Origin: Bdellovibrionales bacterium Ga0074139
Lineage (GTDB): Bacteria > Bdellovibrionota > Bdellovibrionia > Bdellovibrionales > Bdellovibrionaceae
Direction: 5' to 3'
DNA length: 64,000 bases
Assembly (NCBI GenBank): GCA_001464795.1
Contig: LNEB01000015.1
Location: 1 to 64,000, forward strand
The notes beneath the pieces were generated by a model, which did no database searches, had not been told where the DNA came from, and saw only the letters and a program-made list of their open reading frames with translations. Shown piece by piece: positions 52,090 through 61,100 of the stretch. Each line of letters opens with the position of its first letter. The first letter of the stretch is position 1. Made by a program: the position numbers and the translations under genes.

Positions 52090-52943
52090 TTTTCACGACT
52101 CAAATTATAATCAACCATCTGTAGCAATCGTACATTTGGTTTGGCTAATTTATTTAAATAATCTTTGGCTTTACGACTTGTCGTCGTCAGTAGCTCTTGG
52201 GTTTTCTGCTGACCTAATAAAGTGACAAAATTCTTTTTATCGTTTTGATCCTGAGCAAAATCCAAAATGTCGTCACGAATCTGGAAGGCAAATCCTAAAC
52301 TTTCTCCGTAAAATTTTAATGCTAGGGTATCATTTTGACTGGCCTGGCAAGCGATCGCCGCACCTTCGAGTGCCACTCGAATCAACTTTCCTGTTTTTTG
52401 TTTATGAATTTGTGTCAGCTTCACACTATCGGCAGGATTGTGATCAGCCAACATATCTTCAACTTGGCCAGATATCATTCCTTCCATACCCGATGCCGCA
52501 GAAATTTTTCCGACAAGCTGAATAGCCACTTCTGGCTGAGTATGGTAGTGCTTGAAAAGAATCGAGAAAGCTTCCGTTAACAAAGCATCTCCTGCGAGCA
52601 AGGCGATGGCTTCACCGTAAACCTTGTGGTTAGTCGGTTTGCCGCGGCGTAAATCATCATTATCCATACAAGGCAGATCATCGTGAATCAGGCTGTAAGT
52701 ATGAATCATTTCAACACTACAGGCCCAAGGAAGAACTTGAAAGGGATCCACATCGTAATGCTCTGCCACCATCATGGATAACAAGGGTCTAAAACGTTTT
52801 CCACCTGAATTCAAAGAATAGGAAATGGAATCCAACAACACCTTTGGAACTTGAAAATCTTCAGAGCGGTAAACATCAAAATGAGTGGACGAGAACTCTT
52901 CGATAGATCTGACCCATTTTTGTAAGTCTGCATCCCACATCAA
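52086..52943 (-). CDS. ispA: farnesyl/geranyl diphosphate synthase (IspA family)
   Basis: The first Asp-rich motif DDLPCMDND and the second DDILD mark a short-chain polyprenyl synthase; GGKRFRPLL, SLIHDDLPC and EDML are also typical. The 285-residue length fits IspA. It joins IPP and DMAPP for isoprenoids. Overlaps both xseB and tlyA by 4 bp. Confidence 0.94.
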   Translation of the reverse strand: MMWDADLQKWVRSIEEFSSTHFDVYRSEDFQVPKVLLDSISYSLNSGGKRFRPLLSMMVAEHYDVDPFQVLPWACSVEMIHTYSLIHDDLPCMDNDDLRRGKPTNHKVYGEAIALLAGDALLTEAFSILFKHYHTQPEVAIQLVGKISAASGMEGMISGQVEDMLADHNPADSVKLTQIHKQKTGKLIRVALEGAAIACQASQNDTLALKFYGESLGFAFQIRDDILDFAQDQNDKKNFVTLLGQQKTQELLTTTSRKAKDYLNKLAKPNVRLLQMVDYNLSREK

Positions 52944-53170
52944 GATTCACTGTCTTCTGTTTTGAAATCTTTTAGGACAGGTCTGCCTTCGCTATCAAAG
53001 TCAATCAACTGCTTCACCTTGGCTTCAGCCTGAGTTAATTGCGATTGGCACTCCCTTGATAGCCTAACGCCTTCTTCGAAAAGTTTTAATGAATCTTCTA
53101 AAGCAAGATCCCCTTTTTCCATTTTTTCAACGATGGTTTCTAAGCGTGTTAACTTTTTTTCGAAGTCCAT
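52940..53170 (-). CDS. xseB: exodeoxyribonuclease VII small subunit
   Basis: The 76-residue protein FEKKLTRLETIVEKMEKGDL, ALEDSLKLFEEGVRLSRECQ is the standard XseB helical hairpin. It starts inside the end of xseA (22-bp overlap), so the stoichiometry is set by coupling. Confidence 0.95.
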   Translation of the reverse strand: MDFEKKLTRLETIVEKMEKGDLALEDSLKLFEEGVRLSRECQSQLTQAEAKVKQLIDFDSEGRPVLKDFKTEDSES

Positions 53171-54531
53171 AAACTCTCCTTGGATGTTTTTTTAACAATA
53201 AGTTCGGCTTGCCCACGTGCTAGGCTTAATACAACGACATCATCAATTTTTAATTGATCAGAACTTGTAATCACTTGGTCTTTTTTCATTGCAATCGAAT
53301 AACCACGCTCGACAACTTCAAGTGGGCTTAATGAATTCAAAACTTTCATTTGTTGTTGCAGTATAAATTGATTTTTTTGCGATCGATTTTTCCAGCCCTG
53401 CCAAAGCCTTAAATGCAGCATTTCAAGTTCAGAAGACTTTTCTTGAAGAACTTGTTCAGGTGATTTTAGTTTTCGGTAATTAATCTGGATGTCGTATCGC
53501 TTGGACTTCAACCAATTTTCCATGGCTAAGGTCAGACGATTAATAAGATCATCGTTGCGTAAAATTAAATCTTGGACTCGGCGTTTGGGATCAACAAGTA
53601 AGCGCTTTAATTGAGCCACTTGATCATGAACAATTCTGATTTTACGAGAGGTAGAAATAACTAAAGCACGGTAAAGGTTTTGAATTTTATTAAGGGTTTC
53701 ATCATGACTTTTTGCCACAAGCTCGGCGGCAGCACTAGGTGTCGGTGCCCGCAAATCGGCCACAAAGTCACAAATCGTAAAATCAATTTCATGGCCCACA
53801 GCTGAGATGACAGGAATTTCTGAGGCCGCGATAAGCCTGGCCAGGGCTTCGTCATTAAAGCACCACATATCTTCGATGGATCCACCACCGCGGCCGATGA
53901 TAATGGCGTCAAGCCCGCTTAACCTTTGAGCTTTGTTAAAACCATCCCGCAAGCTACTAGCAGCGGCCTCGCCCTGAACAAGAGCAGGAATTAAAGTGAC
54001 TTCAACGTGAGGTGCACGACGTGATAAAATATTTAAAATATCACGGATAGCAGCACCGGTAGGTGAAGTAATAATTGCGACATGCTTAGGAAAAGCAGGA
54101 ATCGATTTTTTTCTAGAAGAATCAAAGAGGCCCTCTGATTTTAATTTTGCTTTCAGTTGTTCAAAGGCCTTTTGCAAAGCACCTGCACCTACTGGTTCCA
54201 TCATTTCACAAAGTATTTGATAACTTCCACGCGGTTCGTAAACGGAAATGCGACCACGGACAATCACTTCGGTGCCATCACCGGGTTTAAATTTAAGTCT
54301 TGAATTATGACCACGAAACATCACGGCACTGATTTGTGATTTTGAATCTTTTAGACTAAAATAATAGTGACCCGAGGTGTGGGCTTTGAAATTTGATATT
54401 TCCCCCTGAACCCATACAGTGGCGATTTCGCCCTCAAGAAGTCTTTTAATTGTCAAGTTTAATTGCTCGACAGATAAAACACTGCTCTGTTCATTTTGAG
54501 ATGTTTTTTCTAAGCCAGTGGGTCCAGTCAT
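53149..54531 (-). CDS. xseA: exodeoxyribonuclease VII large subunit
   Basis: The OB domain (about 20-125: IATVWVQGEISNFKAHTSGH, YYFSLKDSKSQISAVMFRG) precedes the catalytic domain with IITSPTGAAIRDI, GRGGGSIEDMWCFNDE and PVISAVGHEIDFTICDFVAD. The 460-residue length is typical. With XseB it degrades single-stranded DNA in both directions. First gene of the minus-strand unit xseA-xseB-ispA-tlyA-patatin-pepP. Confidence 0.97.
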   Translation of the reverse strand: MTGPTGLEKTSQNEQSSVLSVEQLNLTIKRLLEGEIATVWVQGEISNFKAHTSGHYYFSLKDSKSQISAVMFRGHNSRLKFKPGDGTEVIVRGRISVYEPRGSYQILCEMMEPVGAGALQKAFEQLKAKLKSEGLFDSSRKKSIPAFPKHVAIITSPTGAAIRDILNILSRRAPHVEVTLIPALVQGEAAASSLRDGFNKAQRLSGLDAIIIGRGGGSIEDMWCFNDEALARLIAASEIPVISAVGHEIDFTICDFVADLRAPTPSAAAELVAKSHDETLNKIQNLYRALVISTSRKIRIVHDQVAQLKRLLVDPKRRVQDLILRNDDLINRLTLAMENWLKSKRYDIQINYRKLKSPEQVLQEKSSELEMLHLRLWQGWKNRSQKNQFILQQQMKVLNSLSPLEVVERGYSIAMKKDQVITSSDQLKIDDVVVLSLARGQAELIVKKTSKESLWTSKKS

Positions 54532-54588
54532 CGACTCCGGTTTTAGGCCAATAAATCATTCATTTCAAGAAATAACAGTCGAGCGAAG

Positions 54589-54616
54589 TTGCTAAAAGAA
54601 GATTAAATGTTAAACT
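54589..54616 (+). promoter_or_regulatory. promoter of the 6S RNA gene
   Basis: TTGCTA (54589-54594), 16 bp, and TAAACT (54611-54616) stand at the right distance from the predicted 6S RNA start near 54623. Confidence 0.45.
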
Positions 54617-54622
54617 GAATAC

Positions 54623-54787
54623 AGGTCCGTTGATGTAAATCTCAACGAAAATAACCTTACAAGCACTAAATCGGGGACTGTCCCTGGCAACGGTGTGCAG
54701 GCCCACCTCGTAGTGGGAAGCCTAAAGTTGTCATATGGTCACCCACCTGGAGCCCAGAGGTTATCTTTCAGAGTTATCTACGGGCCT
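54623..54787 (+). ncRNA. ssrS: 6S RNA (SsrS)
   Basis: 6S RNA mimics an open promoter and binds the sigma-70 RNA polymerase. Seen here: a closing stem AGGTCCGT (54623-54630) with ACGGGCCT (54780-54787, one G-U pair), an inner stem ATAACCT/AGGTTAT, then a small hairpin CCCAC-CTCGTA-GTGGG followed by AAGCCTAAA, the same hairpin and AAGCC-T-AAA order seen in E. coli 6S, then CACC and a CCTGG...CCAGAGG hairpin. The closing stem is followed by eight T, serving as terminator. The length, about 165 nt, is normal. The exact ends are approximate. It fills most of the 400-bp gap between xseA and 54933. Confidence 0.75.
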
Positions 54788-54838
54788 TTTTTTTGCCTAA
54801 AATCAGCTTAATTTTTAATTTTTCATCTAACTTTTTAT

Positions 54839-54879
54839 CACTGTCTCAACTTGATAATGATAACAGTGAATCAAGCTGA
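54839..54879. repeat. competing inverted repeats between 6S RNA and the next gene
   Basis: CACTGT (54839-54844)/ACAGTG (54863-54868) and TCAACTTGAT (54846-54855)/ATCAAGCTGA (54870-54879, one G-U) overlap and cannot form together. It may be an operator or leader structure. A GATAAT/TAATAT -10-like stretch at 54921-54928 lies directly before ATG 54933, so the next message may be leaderless. Confidence 0.35.
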
Positions 54880-54932
54880 GAATCATCTAGCTAAAAGTCA
54901 ATTTTCATTAAAAAAAATCCGATAATATTAAT

Positions 54933-56795
54933 ATGCAGGTGTACGTTTTCAGAGGGATAATTTTCTCTCTTTCTTGTTTATATTTAATAGGTTGTGGGGG
55001 AATCGCACCAGCCAGTGATAGCGGAAGTGCCGTTGTAGCAGAAGATGCTTATTGTGGGACAGCTTATCCAACAACAAACACAATCACCTTAACCGGAACC
55101 GCTCAGTACATGTACAGACCCATGAATTGTGGAGCTTCAACATGTACAACTCTATCAGCTTCAGCTGTAGCCCGAGGAATTCCTCATGCAGAAGTGATTG
55201 TGAGAGATTCTGCTGGAGTGATTGTTCAATGTGGGACAACGAATGCAAGTGGTGCAATCAGTTTACCGATTACAAAAACTGTGGGTAACTTTTCTGTTAC
55301 TGTTAACTCTCGAGCCGATCACAGTTTGTTAAAGGCCAGTGTTCTAAATGATATTACAAGCAACAGTCCCTACGCTTTGACAACAAGCTTTAGTGTTGCT
55401 GCCAACACGAACTCCGTTAGCGTTGGCACTTTCACCGCAAGTGCAACGGGCCCAGAAGTCAAAGGCGCAGCTTTTCATATTCTTTATAACATCTGGACAG
55501 CCAATGAATTTATTCGAACAAGCATTAGTAACCCAGCATTTGTAACTGATAAAGTAACAGCCTATTGGAAAGCCGGATTTAATCCTGGCAGTTACGTGGG
55601 GACCAGCAGCCCATTATCCTTTTACATAAAAGGCTCAAGACAGTTGTATATTCTTGGTGGGTCCAACGGGAACTTTACAACAGCTGATTTTGACCACTTT
55701 GATGATTCTGTTATCTTACATGAGTTCGCCCATTTCTTAGAAGACGTTTACTCTGTATCTGATTCACAAGGTGGATCACACAATGGAAATTTTATTATAG
55801 ATCCAAGGCTTGCCTGGAGTGAAGGATTCGCCAATTATTTTCAAGGTGCCGTTGTTAGACAATTGGGTGGAACCAACGACTCGACTCGGGGACGATTTTA
55901 TATTGATATTGTTGACGGTACCAGCCCCGGAATACTTTTCAATTTAGGTGCTGATGGACAAAACACTTTTTATGATGAAGTGTTTTACGACGGAGAGGGC
56001 ACATTTCGTGAAGTTTCAATAGCTAGAACCTTATGGAAAGCCACAGCACCGAATGGTGCCACATCTGTTCCAACAGCTGGTGAAGTTCCTTTTTCTGCTG
56101 TATGGACGGCATTCACAAGCACCACGAATGGAATTAAATCAGCCACAGAGTATTTTAGAAATTCAGGGTTATTTAATGGTTTCCTAAATTCAATAATAAC
56201 CGTTTCTCACAACGCAAGACTTACTGCTTGGACAGCTATTGTTGCAAACGAAAAACAAAATATTGATACCCGTGATTATGCTGATCCTGTCACCCCCGTC
56301 ACTGTTGGTGCCTGCACACCAGAGTTTCCAAAAGTACTCGCACCTTTTCCCGAAGATCTTTATGGATCTTCTTTAAAGTCTGATTTGCTGGCTTCCAATG
56401 ATTTTTATATTTTCAGTTATTCAGGTGGGGGAACTTCGATTTCAATCAATTATGCCAACAACGGAGTTGCACCAACAGCTCTGTCGAGTGGTGGATCCAG
56501 AATAGATCTGGATCTTTATTTATATCGACAAGGATATGTTTATCAAGAAGATGAGCTTGAATCCATCGGTCAAACCACAGGTGGTGTTGTTGCTAAATCT
56601 GATAGAGTGAATCAAGTGTCAGAAACAGGCACAGAAACAATCAGCCTTTCAGGAGTGAGTGCTGGAGTTTATCTAATTAATGTCAAAGCCAATACCTTTA
56701 ATAAACTGAGCTCGCAAATTACACCCGGACAGGCCACTTACACTTTAAAATACACTCAAGGAGCAACTACATGGGATCTCTGCCCAGAAAATTAA
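54933..56795 (+). CDS. lipoprotein with HExxH-type metalloprotease-like domain
   Basis: The signal has lipobox LYLIGC (Cys21). The N-terminal part has Ig-like/carboxypeptidase-regulatory-like strands (PHAEVIVRDSAGVIVQCGTT). The middle has VILHEFAHFLEDVYS (H263, E264, H267), and LAWSEGFANYFQGAV about 35 residues later, a gluzincin-like Glu. The C-terminal (about 470-615) resembles a prepeptidase C-terminal-type beta domain ending YLINVKANTF. No ribosome site is visible before ATG. It is likely a secreted, zinc-dependent protease on the cell surface. The exact peptidase family is not determined. Confidence 0.7.
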   Translation: MQVYVFRGIIFSLSCLYLIGCGGIAPASDSGSAVVAEDAYCGTAYPTTNTITLTGTAQYMYRPMNCGASTCTTLSASAVARGIPHAEVIVRDSAGVIVQCGTTNASGAISLPITKTVGNFSVTVNSRADHSLLKASVLNDITSNSPYALTTSFSVAANTNSVSVGTFTASATGPEVKGAAFHILYNIWTANEFIRTSISNPAFVTDKVTAYWKAGFNPGSYVGTSSPLSFYIKGSRQLYILGGSNGNFTTADFDHFDDSVILHEFAHFLEDVYSVSDSQGGSHNGNFIIDPRLAWSEGFANYFQGAVVRQLGGTNDSTRGRFYIDIVDGTSPGILFNLGADGQNTFYDEVFYDGEGTFREVSIARTLWKATAPNGATSVPTAGEVPFSAVWTAFTSTTNGIKSATEYFRNSGLFNGFLNSIITVSHNARLTAWTAIVANEKQNIDTRDYADPVTPVTVGACTPEFPKVLAPFPEDLYGSSLKSDLLASNDFYIFSYSGGGTSISINYANNGVAPTALSSGGSRIDLDLYLYRQGYVYQEDELESIGQTTGGVVAKSDRVNQVSETGTETISLSGVSAGVYLINVKANTFNKLSSQITPGQATYTLKYTQGATTWDLCPEN

Positions 56796-57352
56796 TCCTA
56801 GCAACTTCATTTGTTTTGCTTTTTGGTTGCGGCTGGTTTGTAGCTTCAGTTTTACAGCAAAAAAATTCACAGGCCCGAACTTTATCAAGCGTAAGAAACC
56901 AATCCACGATCATGATGGAAAAACATCTCATGCCCGTGACTGTTTCCATTGTTGTTGTGGGTGAAATTCCAGAGGAATCAGGAGAGCTTGTGACCATCAA
57001 AGGACAAATTAAAACGCCTTTTGATGATTTTAATTCCATTAGTTATCATTGGAACTTGGATGAAAGTATCGAGATCGTGAAAGGTCAAGCCAAAGGTGAC
57101 ATTGCCAACCCCACCGCTGGGCATGTTTACGAAGTGGAATTGATTGTGAAAAATTTTGATAAACAGTACCGAAAAGAAATTAACCTTCAGGCTTATGTTT
57201 TTGATACTGATGGTGTTAAACTTGGAAACTCGACTGTAATAACGAGTCGACCTGAAGATGCCATGGAGCACTTAGCACCCATGATGATGGTGAAAGCTCA
57301 AGAAGCAGCAGCCATCAAAAATCGAATGCCAGCCTCTGAGGAAGAAGAATAA
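56771..57352 (+). CDS. hypothetical secreted or membrane-anchored protein
   Basis: It overlaps the HExxH lipoprotein by 25 bp, so the two are expressed together. N-terminal hydrophobic segment (about 8-29) with LLFGCGWF, possibly a lipobox (Cys about 20). The mature part has beta-strands (LMPVTVSIVVVGEIPEESGE, then ITYHW-like NSISYHWNLDESI) of an Ig-like kind. No family is recognised. Probably a partner or substrate-binding protein of the putative protease. Confidence 0.6.
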   Translation: MGSLPRKLILATSFVLLFGCGWFVASVLQQKNSQARTLSSVRNQSTIMMEKHLMPVTVSIVVVGEIPEESGELVTIKGQIKTPFDDFNSISYHWNLDESIEIVKGQAKGDIANPTAGHVYEVELIVKNFDKQYRKEINLQAYVFDTDGVKLGNSTVITSRPEDAMEHLAPMMMVKAQEAAAIKNRMPASEEEE

Positions 57353-57928
57353 CTAAATCGGAACCACTTCAACTTCTGGGTGAAACTCGTCACGCAGAAT
57401 GCCTTCAATGGCCATTAAAGTTCCAGTCGTTGAACTTGGGCAAGTTCCACAGGCCCCTTCATAAAATACATAAACTTTATTTTCTTCGTACTTCACAATC
57501 GCAATATCACCACCATCACCCTGTAAACCAGGACGCACAGTTCGGTCTAAGATCTCTTCGATCTTTTGTAACTCAGGAGATAGACCTTCACGGGATTTTT
57601 TCTTCTCGTCTAAAACGGTTTGATTGGGATTGTGCACAGCTATGCGCGTTTGAATAACAGAGATCACATCGGAGTGAAGATTTTCTGCATCCACATCAAA
57701 AAAGAAAGTCACAGTAATTACATTTTGAAAAAAGTGAACCTGACGAACACCTGGAATATCAAATAAAGAAGAGGCCATAATATTGTGTTTAGCTTCTTCA
57801 ATATTGGAATAAGTGGCCTTTCCATCATTCAAAACTGGCTTGTTCAAAACATATTTCCAGGCCGTCGGATTCGGTGTGGGCTGAACCTTAACCAATGTTT
57901 CTTGAACCGTATTTTCTTGATTATTCAT
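57353..57928 (-). CDS. nfuA: Nfu-type Fe-S cluster scaffold/carrier
   Basis: The N-terminal Nfu domain (VQPTPNPTAWKYVLNKPVLN, then VRQVHFFQNVITVTF) and a C-terminal NifU-like domain with GDGGDIAIVKYE and the cluster-binding ACGTCPSS (CxxC) are both present. The 191-residue length is normal. It overlaps the sufS stop by 4 bp and is the last gene of the suf operon. It carries 4Fe-4S clusters to targets. Confidence 0.92.
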   Translation of the reverse strand: MNNQENTVQETLVKVQPTPNPTAWKYVLNKPVLNDGKATYSNIEEAKHNIMASSLFDIPGVRQVHFFQNVITVTFFFDVDAENLHSDVISVIQTRIAVHNPNQTVLDEKKKSREGLSPELQKIEEILDRTVRPGLQGDGGDIAIVKYEENKVYVFYEGACGTCPSSTTGTLMAIEGILRDEFHPEVEVVPI

Positions 57929-59157
57929 GATAGCATCTCCTGAGCTTTTTTAATCCCAGCTGTGAGTTTTTGAATTTCTTCAGTTGTATTGTAAATAGAG
58001 AACGAGGCACGAACACAGCCTGGAATCGCGAAGCGATCCATTAAAGGCTGTGTGCAGTGGTGGCCTGCTCTGACGGCGATTCCCATCTCATCTAAAATTT
58101 GTGCTAAATCAGAATGATGAATACCCTTTAAATTAAATGATAGGATTGGGGATTTTTTTTCAGCAGTTCCGTAAAAGAGGATATTTGGAATAGTCGATAA
58201 AGCTTTCTGGGCTTCTTTTAAAAGCAGCGCTTTATGTGACTGAATGTATGACCAGCCGACACCTTCTAAGAACTCTATGGCCGCGTGCAAACCGATGACA
58301 CCCTCAATGTGGGGTGTGCCCGCTTCGAAGCGAAGAGGTACATCATTAAAAGTTGTGCTTTCCAAAGTCACTTTTGAAATCATACTTCCACCCCCTTGAT
58401 AGGGAGGCAAAATCTCAAGGATTTCTTTTTTTGCGTACAAAACCCCGATTCCAGTGGGTCCAAAAACTTTATGGGACGAAAATACAAAAAAATCGGCGTC
58501 CAATTCTCTGACAAACACAGGCATTTCCGTTATCAGCTGTGCTCCATCGACTAAAAATAAAGCAGAAGAGTTTTGCCTGATGATTTTTGCGATTTCCTGA
58601 ATGGGAGTGATCGTACCTAAAGTATTCGAGCAGGCTGTTAAAGCGACAAGCTTAGTCCTAGAATTCAATTTTGCTTTCAAATCGTCGAGATCCAACTCAC
58701 CTTGATCAGTTATTCGAACGGCATTTACTTTAATATTTATTTTTGATTGAAGCAGGTGCCATGGAACGATATTGGCGTGATGCTCCATTTCAGAAATTAA
58801 AACCTCGTCACCTTGCTTTAAATAGGACTGACTTAAACAACTGGCAACAAGATTAATACCTTCTGTTGTCCCACGCACAAAAACAATTTCATCTGAACTT
58901 TTAGCACCAATAAAATCAGCAATTTTCTGACGTGAGTTTTCAAAATTAGTGGTGGTTTGAGCGCTCCATTGATAACCACCACGGTGCACGTTCGAGGCCT
59001 CCTCGGAATAAAACTTTTGAATGCGATCTATTACAACCTGAGGCTTTAGAGTGGTATTTGTGGAATCAAGATAAGTAAAGTCTTGACCTGAAAATTTTAG
59101 TTTCAATGCAGGAAATTGAGAGCGAATATTTTTTACTTGATCTGCCATTGCGGTCAT
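57925..59157 (-). CDS. sufS: cysteine desulfurase SufS
   Basis: The class-V PLP enzyme takes sulfur from cysteine. Lys in FVFSSHKVFGPTGIGVLY, the DAEMEHHANIVPWHLL-like SEMEHHANIVPWHLLQ, and active Cys in GHHCTQPLMDRF are visible. 410 residues, normal for SufS. No SufE or SufU gene is in the window; the shuttle partner must be elsewhere. Overlap of 4 bp with sufD. Confidence 0.95.
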   Translation of the reverse strand: MTAMADQVKNIRSQFPALKLKFSGQDFTYLDSTNTTLKPQVVIDRIQKFYSEEASNVHRGGYQWSAQTTTNFENSRQKIADFIGAKSSDEIVFVRGTTEGINLVASCLSQSYLKQGDEVLISEMEHHANIVPWHLLQSKINIKVNAVRITDQGELDLDDLKAKLNSRTKLVALTACSNTLGTITPIQEIAKIIRQNSSALFLVDGAQLITEMPVFVRELDADFFVFSSHKVFGPTGIGVLYAKKEILEILPPYQGGGSMISKVTLESTTFNDVPLRFEAGTPHIEGVIGLHAAIEFLEGVGWSYIQSHKALLLKEAQKALSTIPNILFYGTAEKKSPILSFNLKGIHHSDLAQILDEMGIAVRAGHHCTQPLMDRFAIPGCVRASFSIYNTTEEIQKLTAGIKKAQEMLS

Positions 59158-60350
59158 AAAATTCCCGCTATCTTAGCTTTCAAGGCTTTCTTAGCTTCTT
59201 TTTTGAGAGTGGCATTTTCTAGGCGCTCAATGACATCCATAACAAAAGCTTGAGAAAGCATATCGATGGCCTTCGCTTTTGTGATGGCTCGACTTTGTAA
59301 ATAAAAGAGCTCTTCTTTTTGCAATTGGCCAATTGTGGATCCGTGAGCAGCTTTTACGTCATCAGCATAAATCTGAAGCTGTGGTTTACTATTAATTTCA
59401 GCCTTGTCACTAAGTAATAAATTTTTATTGAGCTGCTCAGAGTTGGCTTTCTGTGCGTTTTTAGCGATGAAAACTCCACCATTGAAAACAGCTTTCGAGT
59501 TCTGATCAAGTAAACCTTTATAAAGTTGAGTGGTCTGGCTACCACCCACATGATGATTCATATTCGTGTAGTGATCAGACTGCTGATGACCATTTAATGC
59601 GTAAACACCAAGGACTTCTGCTGATACATCAGAGGCTCTTACTTCTAAATCAAGTTCAGACCTTGATTGCAAAGCTCCCAAAGATAACACACAAGTTCTG
59701 ACTGTCCCTGGGCCCAGCACTTCTAGATTGGATCGGTGCAAGTGAAAAGACCCAAGACCCACATTTTGTAATTGCAAGAATTCAAGCTTCGAATTTTTTT
59801 CAGTCGAAATTTTTGTAGAATGAAAAATAAAAAGATGACCCGAGCCATGTTGCAAGTGATGTTCAAGTATTGCAACCGATGATCCTTCTTCTACATGAAT
59901 GCTGATTTCTGAAGAAGTATAAGCTTCTGAGGCCTGAGATGCGGAAATTAAAATAATTTCGATGGGACGACTTAAAGAAACATTCTTTTGAATTAATATC
60001 TTATATTGAATCTCAGAATTCAAATTTGAAAGAGCTTGAAAGGAATCGTGAGATGATTCCGATTTTGCCATTGATTGCACTTGAACTCCGTCTGGCAAAA
60101 CTGAATGTTCAACTTGGAAATTTCCATTCACAAAGACAATTGGAAATGTATCTTGGGATTGAATTTTAAATTCAGCACCTTCAGATGAGGCCAACTGATA
60201 ATCTTTGCTCACCCAATTTTTCAGTGAGGTGTATTTCCAATTTTCATCTTTTTTACTTGGAAATCCTTTGGTCTCAATCAGTTTCAAACTTAATTGTTTT
60301 GTTAAGTTTGAACTTTTTGATTGCTGAAATAGGTTGTTGAATAGACTCAT
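59154..60350 (-). CDS. sufD: SufD, Fe-S assembly scaffold subunit
   Basis: SufD binds SufB and SufC. N-terminal helix with SKKDENWKYTSLKNW, the beta-helix core, and a C-terminal AAHGSTIGQLQKEELFYLQS that is the SufBD signature. The 398-residue length fits. Overlaps of 4 bp at both ends. Confidence 0.94.
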   Translation of the reverse strand: MSLFNNLFQQSKSSNLTKQLSLKLIETKGFPSKKDENWKYTSLKNWVSKDYQLASSEGAEFKIQSQDTFPIVFVNGNFQVEHSVLPDGVQVQSMAKSESSHDSFQALSNLNSEIQYKILIQKNVSLSRPIEIILISASQASEAYTSSEISIHVEEGSSVAILEHHLQHGSGHLFIFHSTKISTEKNSKLEFLQLQNVGLGSFHLHRSNLEVLGPGTVRTCVLSLGALQSRSELDLEVRASDVSAEVLGVYALNGHQQSDHYTNMNHHVGGSQTTQLYKGLLDQNSKAVFNGGVFIAKNAQKANSEQLNKNLLLSDKAEINSKPQLQIYADDVKAAHGSTIGQLQKEELFYLQSRAITKAKAIDMLSQAFVMDVIERLENATLKKEAKKALKAKIAGIL

Positions 60351-61099
60351 TTAACCAGCCAATCATAACCTTGTTTTTCGAGCTTAAGAGCCAGCTCGGG
60401 TCCACCAGTTTCAATTATTTGTCCGTTGGCTAGAACATGAACGAAGTCAGGCTTAATGTAATCAAGAAGTCTTTGATAGTGGGTAATCATCAGGATCGCA
60501 TTGGTTTTATTTTTTAGTTTATTTACACCTTCAGCCACAACCCTAAGGGCATCGATATCAAGACCGGAATCTGTTTCATCTAAAAGTGCCAACCTAGGGG
60601 CCAGGACTGCCATCTGTAGAATTTCATTTTTCTTTTTTTCACCGCCAGAAAATCCGACATTCACTCCGCGGTCTAAATAATCGGATTTTAAGGAAACAAT
60701 TTCCAACTTTTTAGTCACATATTTTCTAAAATCTTCTTCTGGCATAGCGGCTGCACCTTGTGATTCAAGAATGGAGTTATAAGAAGATAGCAAAAACTGA
60801 AAATTAGAAACACCTGGAACTTCAATGGGATACTGAAAAGCTAAAAATACGCCCTCTTGAGCCCTTTGTTCAGGTTCAAGATCTAGCAAGTTCTTCATTT
60901 CAAAGTTGATTTCGTAAAGGACTTCACCGCTTGTGACTTCATAGGCGGGATGACCGGCTAAAACTTTAGAAAGTGTGGATTTTCCAGATCCATTGGGCCC
61001 CATGATGGCATGAACTTCACCCGCATTTATTTTAAGACTAATGCCTTTAAGAACTTCTTTGGAATCCACACTGGCTTTTAAATTTTTTATTTCTAACAT
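60347..61099 (-). CDS. sufC: SufC, Fe-S assembly ATPase
   Basis: Walker A GPNGSGKST, Q-loop FLAFQYPIEVPGVS, the Suf-type signature VGFSGGEKKKNEI, and LLDETDSGLDIDAL for Walker B. The 250-residue length is typical. It drives conformational change in SufBCD. It starts 1 bp after the sufB stop. Confidence 0.97.
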   Translation of the reverse strand: MLEIKNLKASVDSKEVLKGISLKINAGEVHAIMGPNGSGKSTLSKVLAGHPAYEVTSGEVLYEINFEMKNLLDLEPEQRAQEGVFLAFQYPIEVPGVSNFQFLLSSYNSILESQGAAAMPEEDFRKYVTKKLEIVSLKSDYLDRGVNVGFSGGEKKKNEILQMAVLAPRLALLDETDSGLDIDALRVVAEGVNKLKNKTNAILMITHYQRLLDYIKPDFVHVLANGQIIETGGPELALKLEKQGYDWLVK

Positions 61100-61100
61100 T

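Noticed and set aside
54623-54787. Signal recognition particle (4.5S) RNA
   Set aside because: The conserved GGTCAGG...GGAAGCAGCC loop is absent, while 6S features are present.
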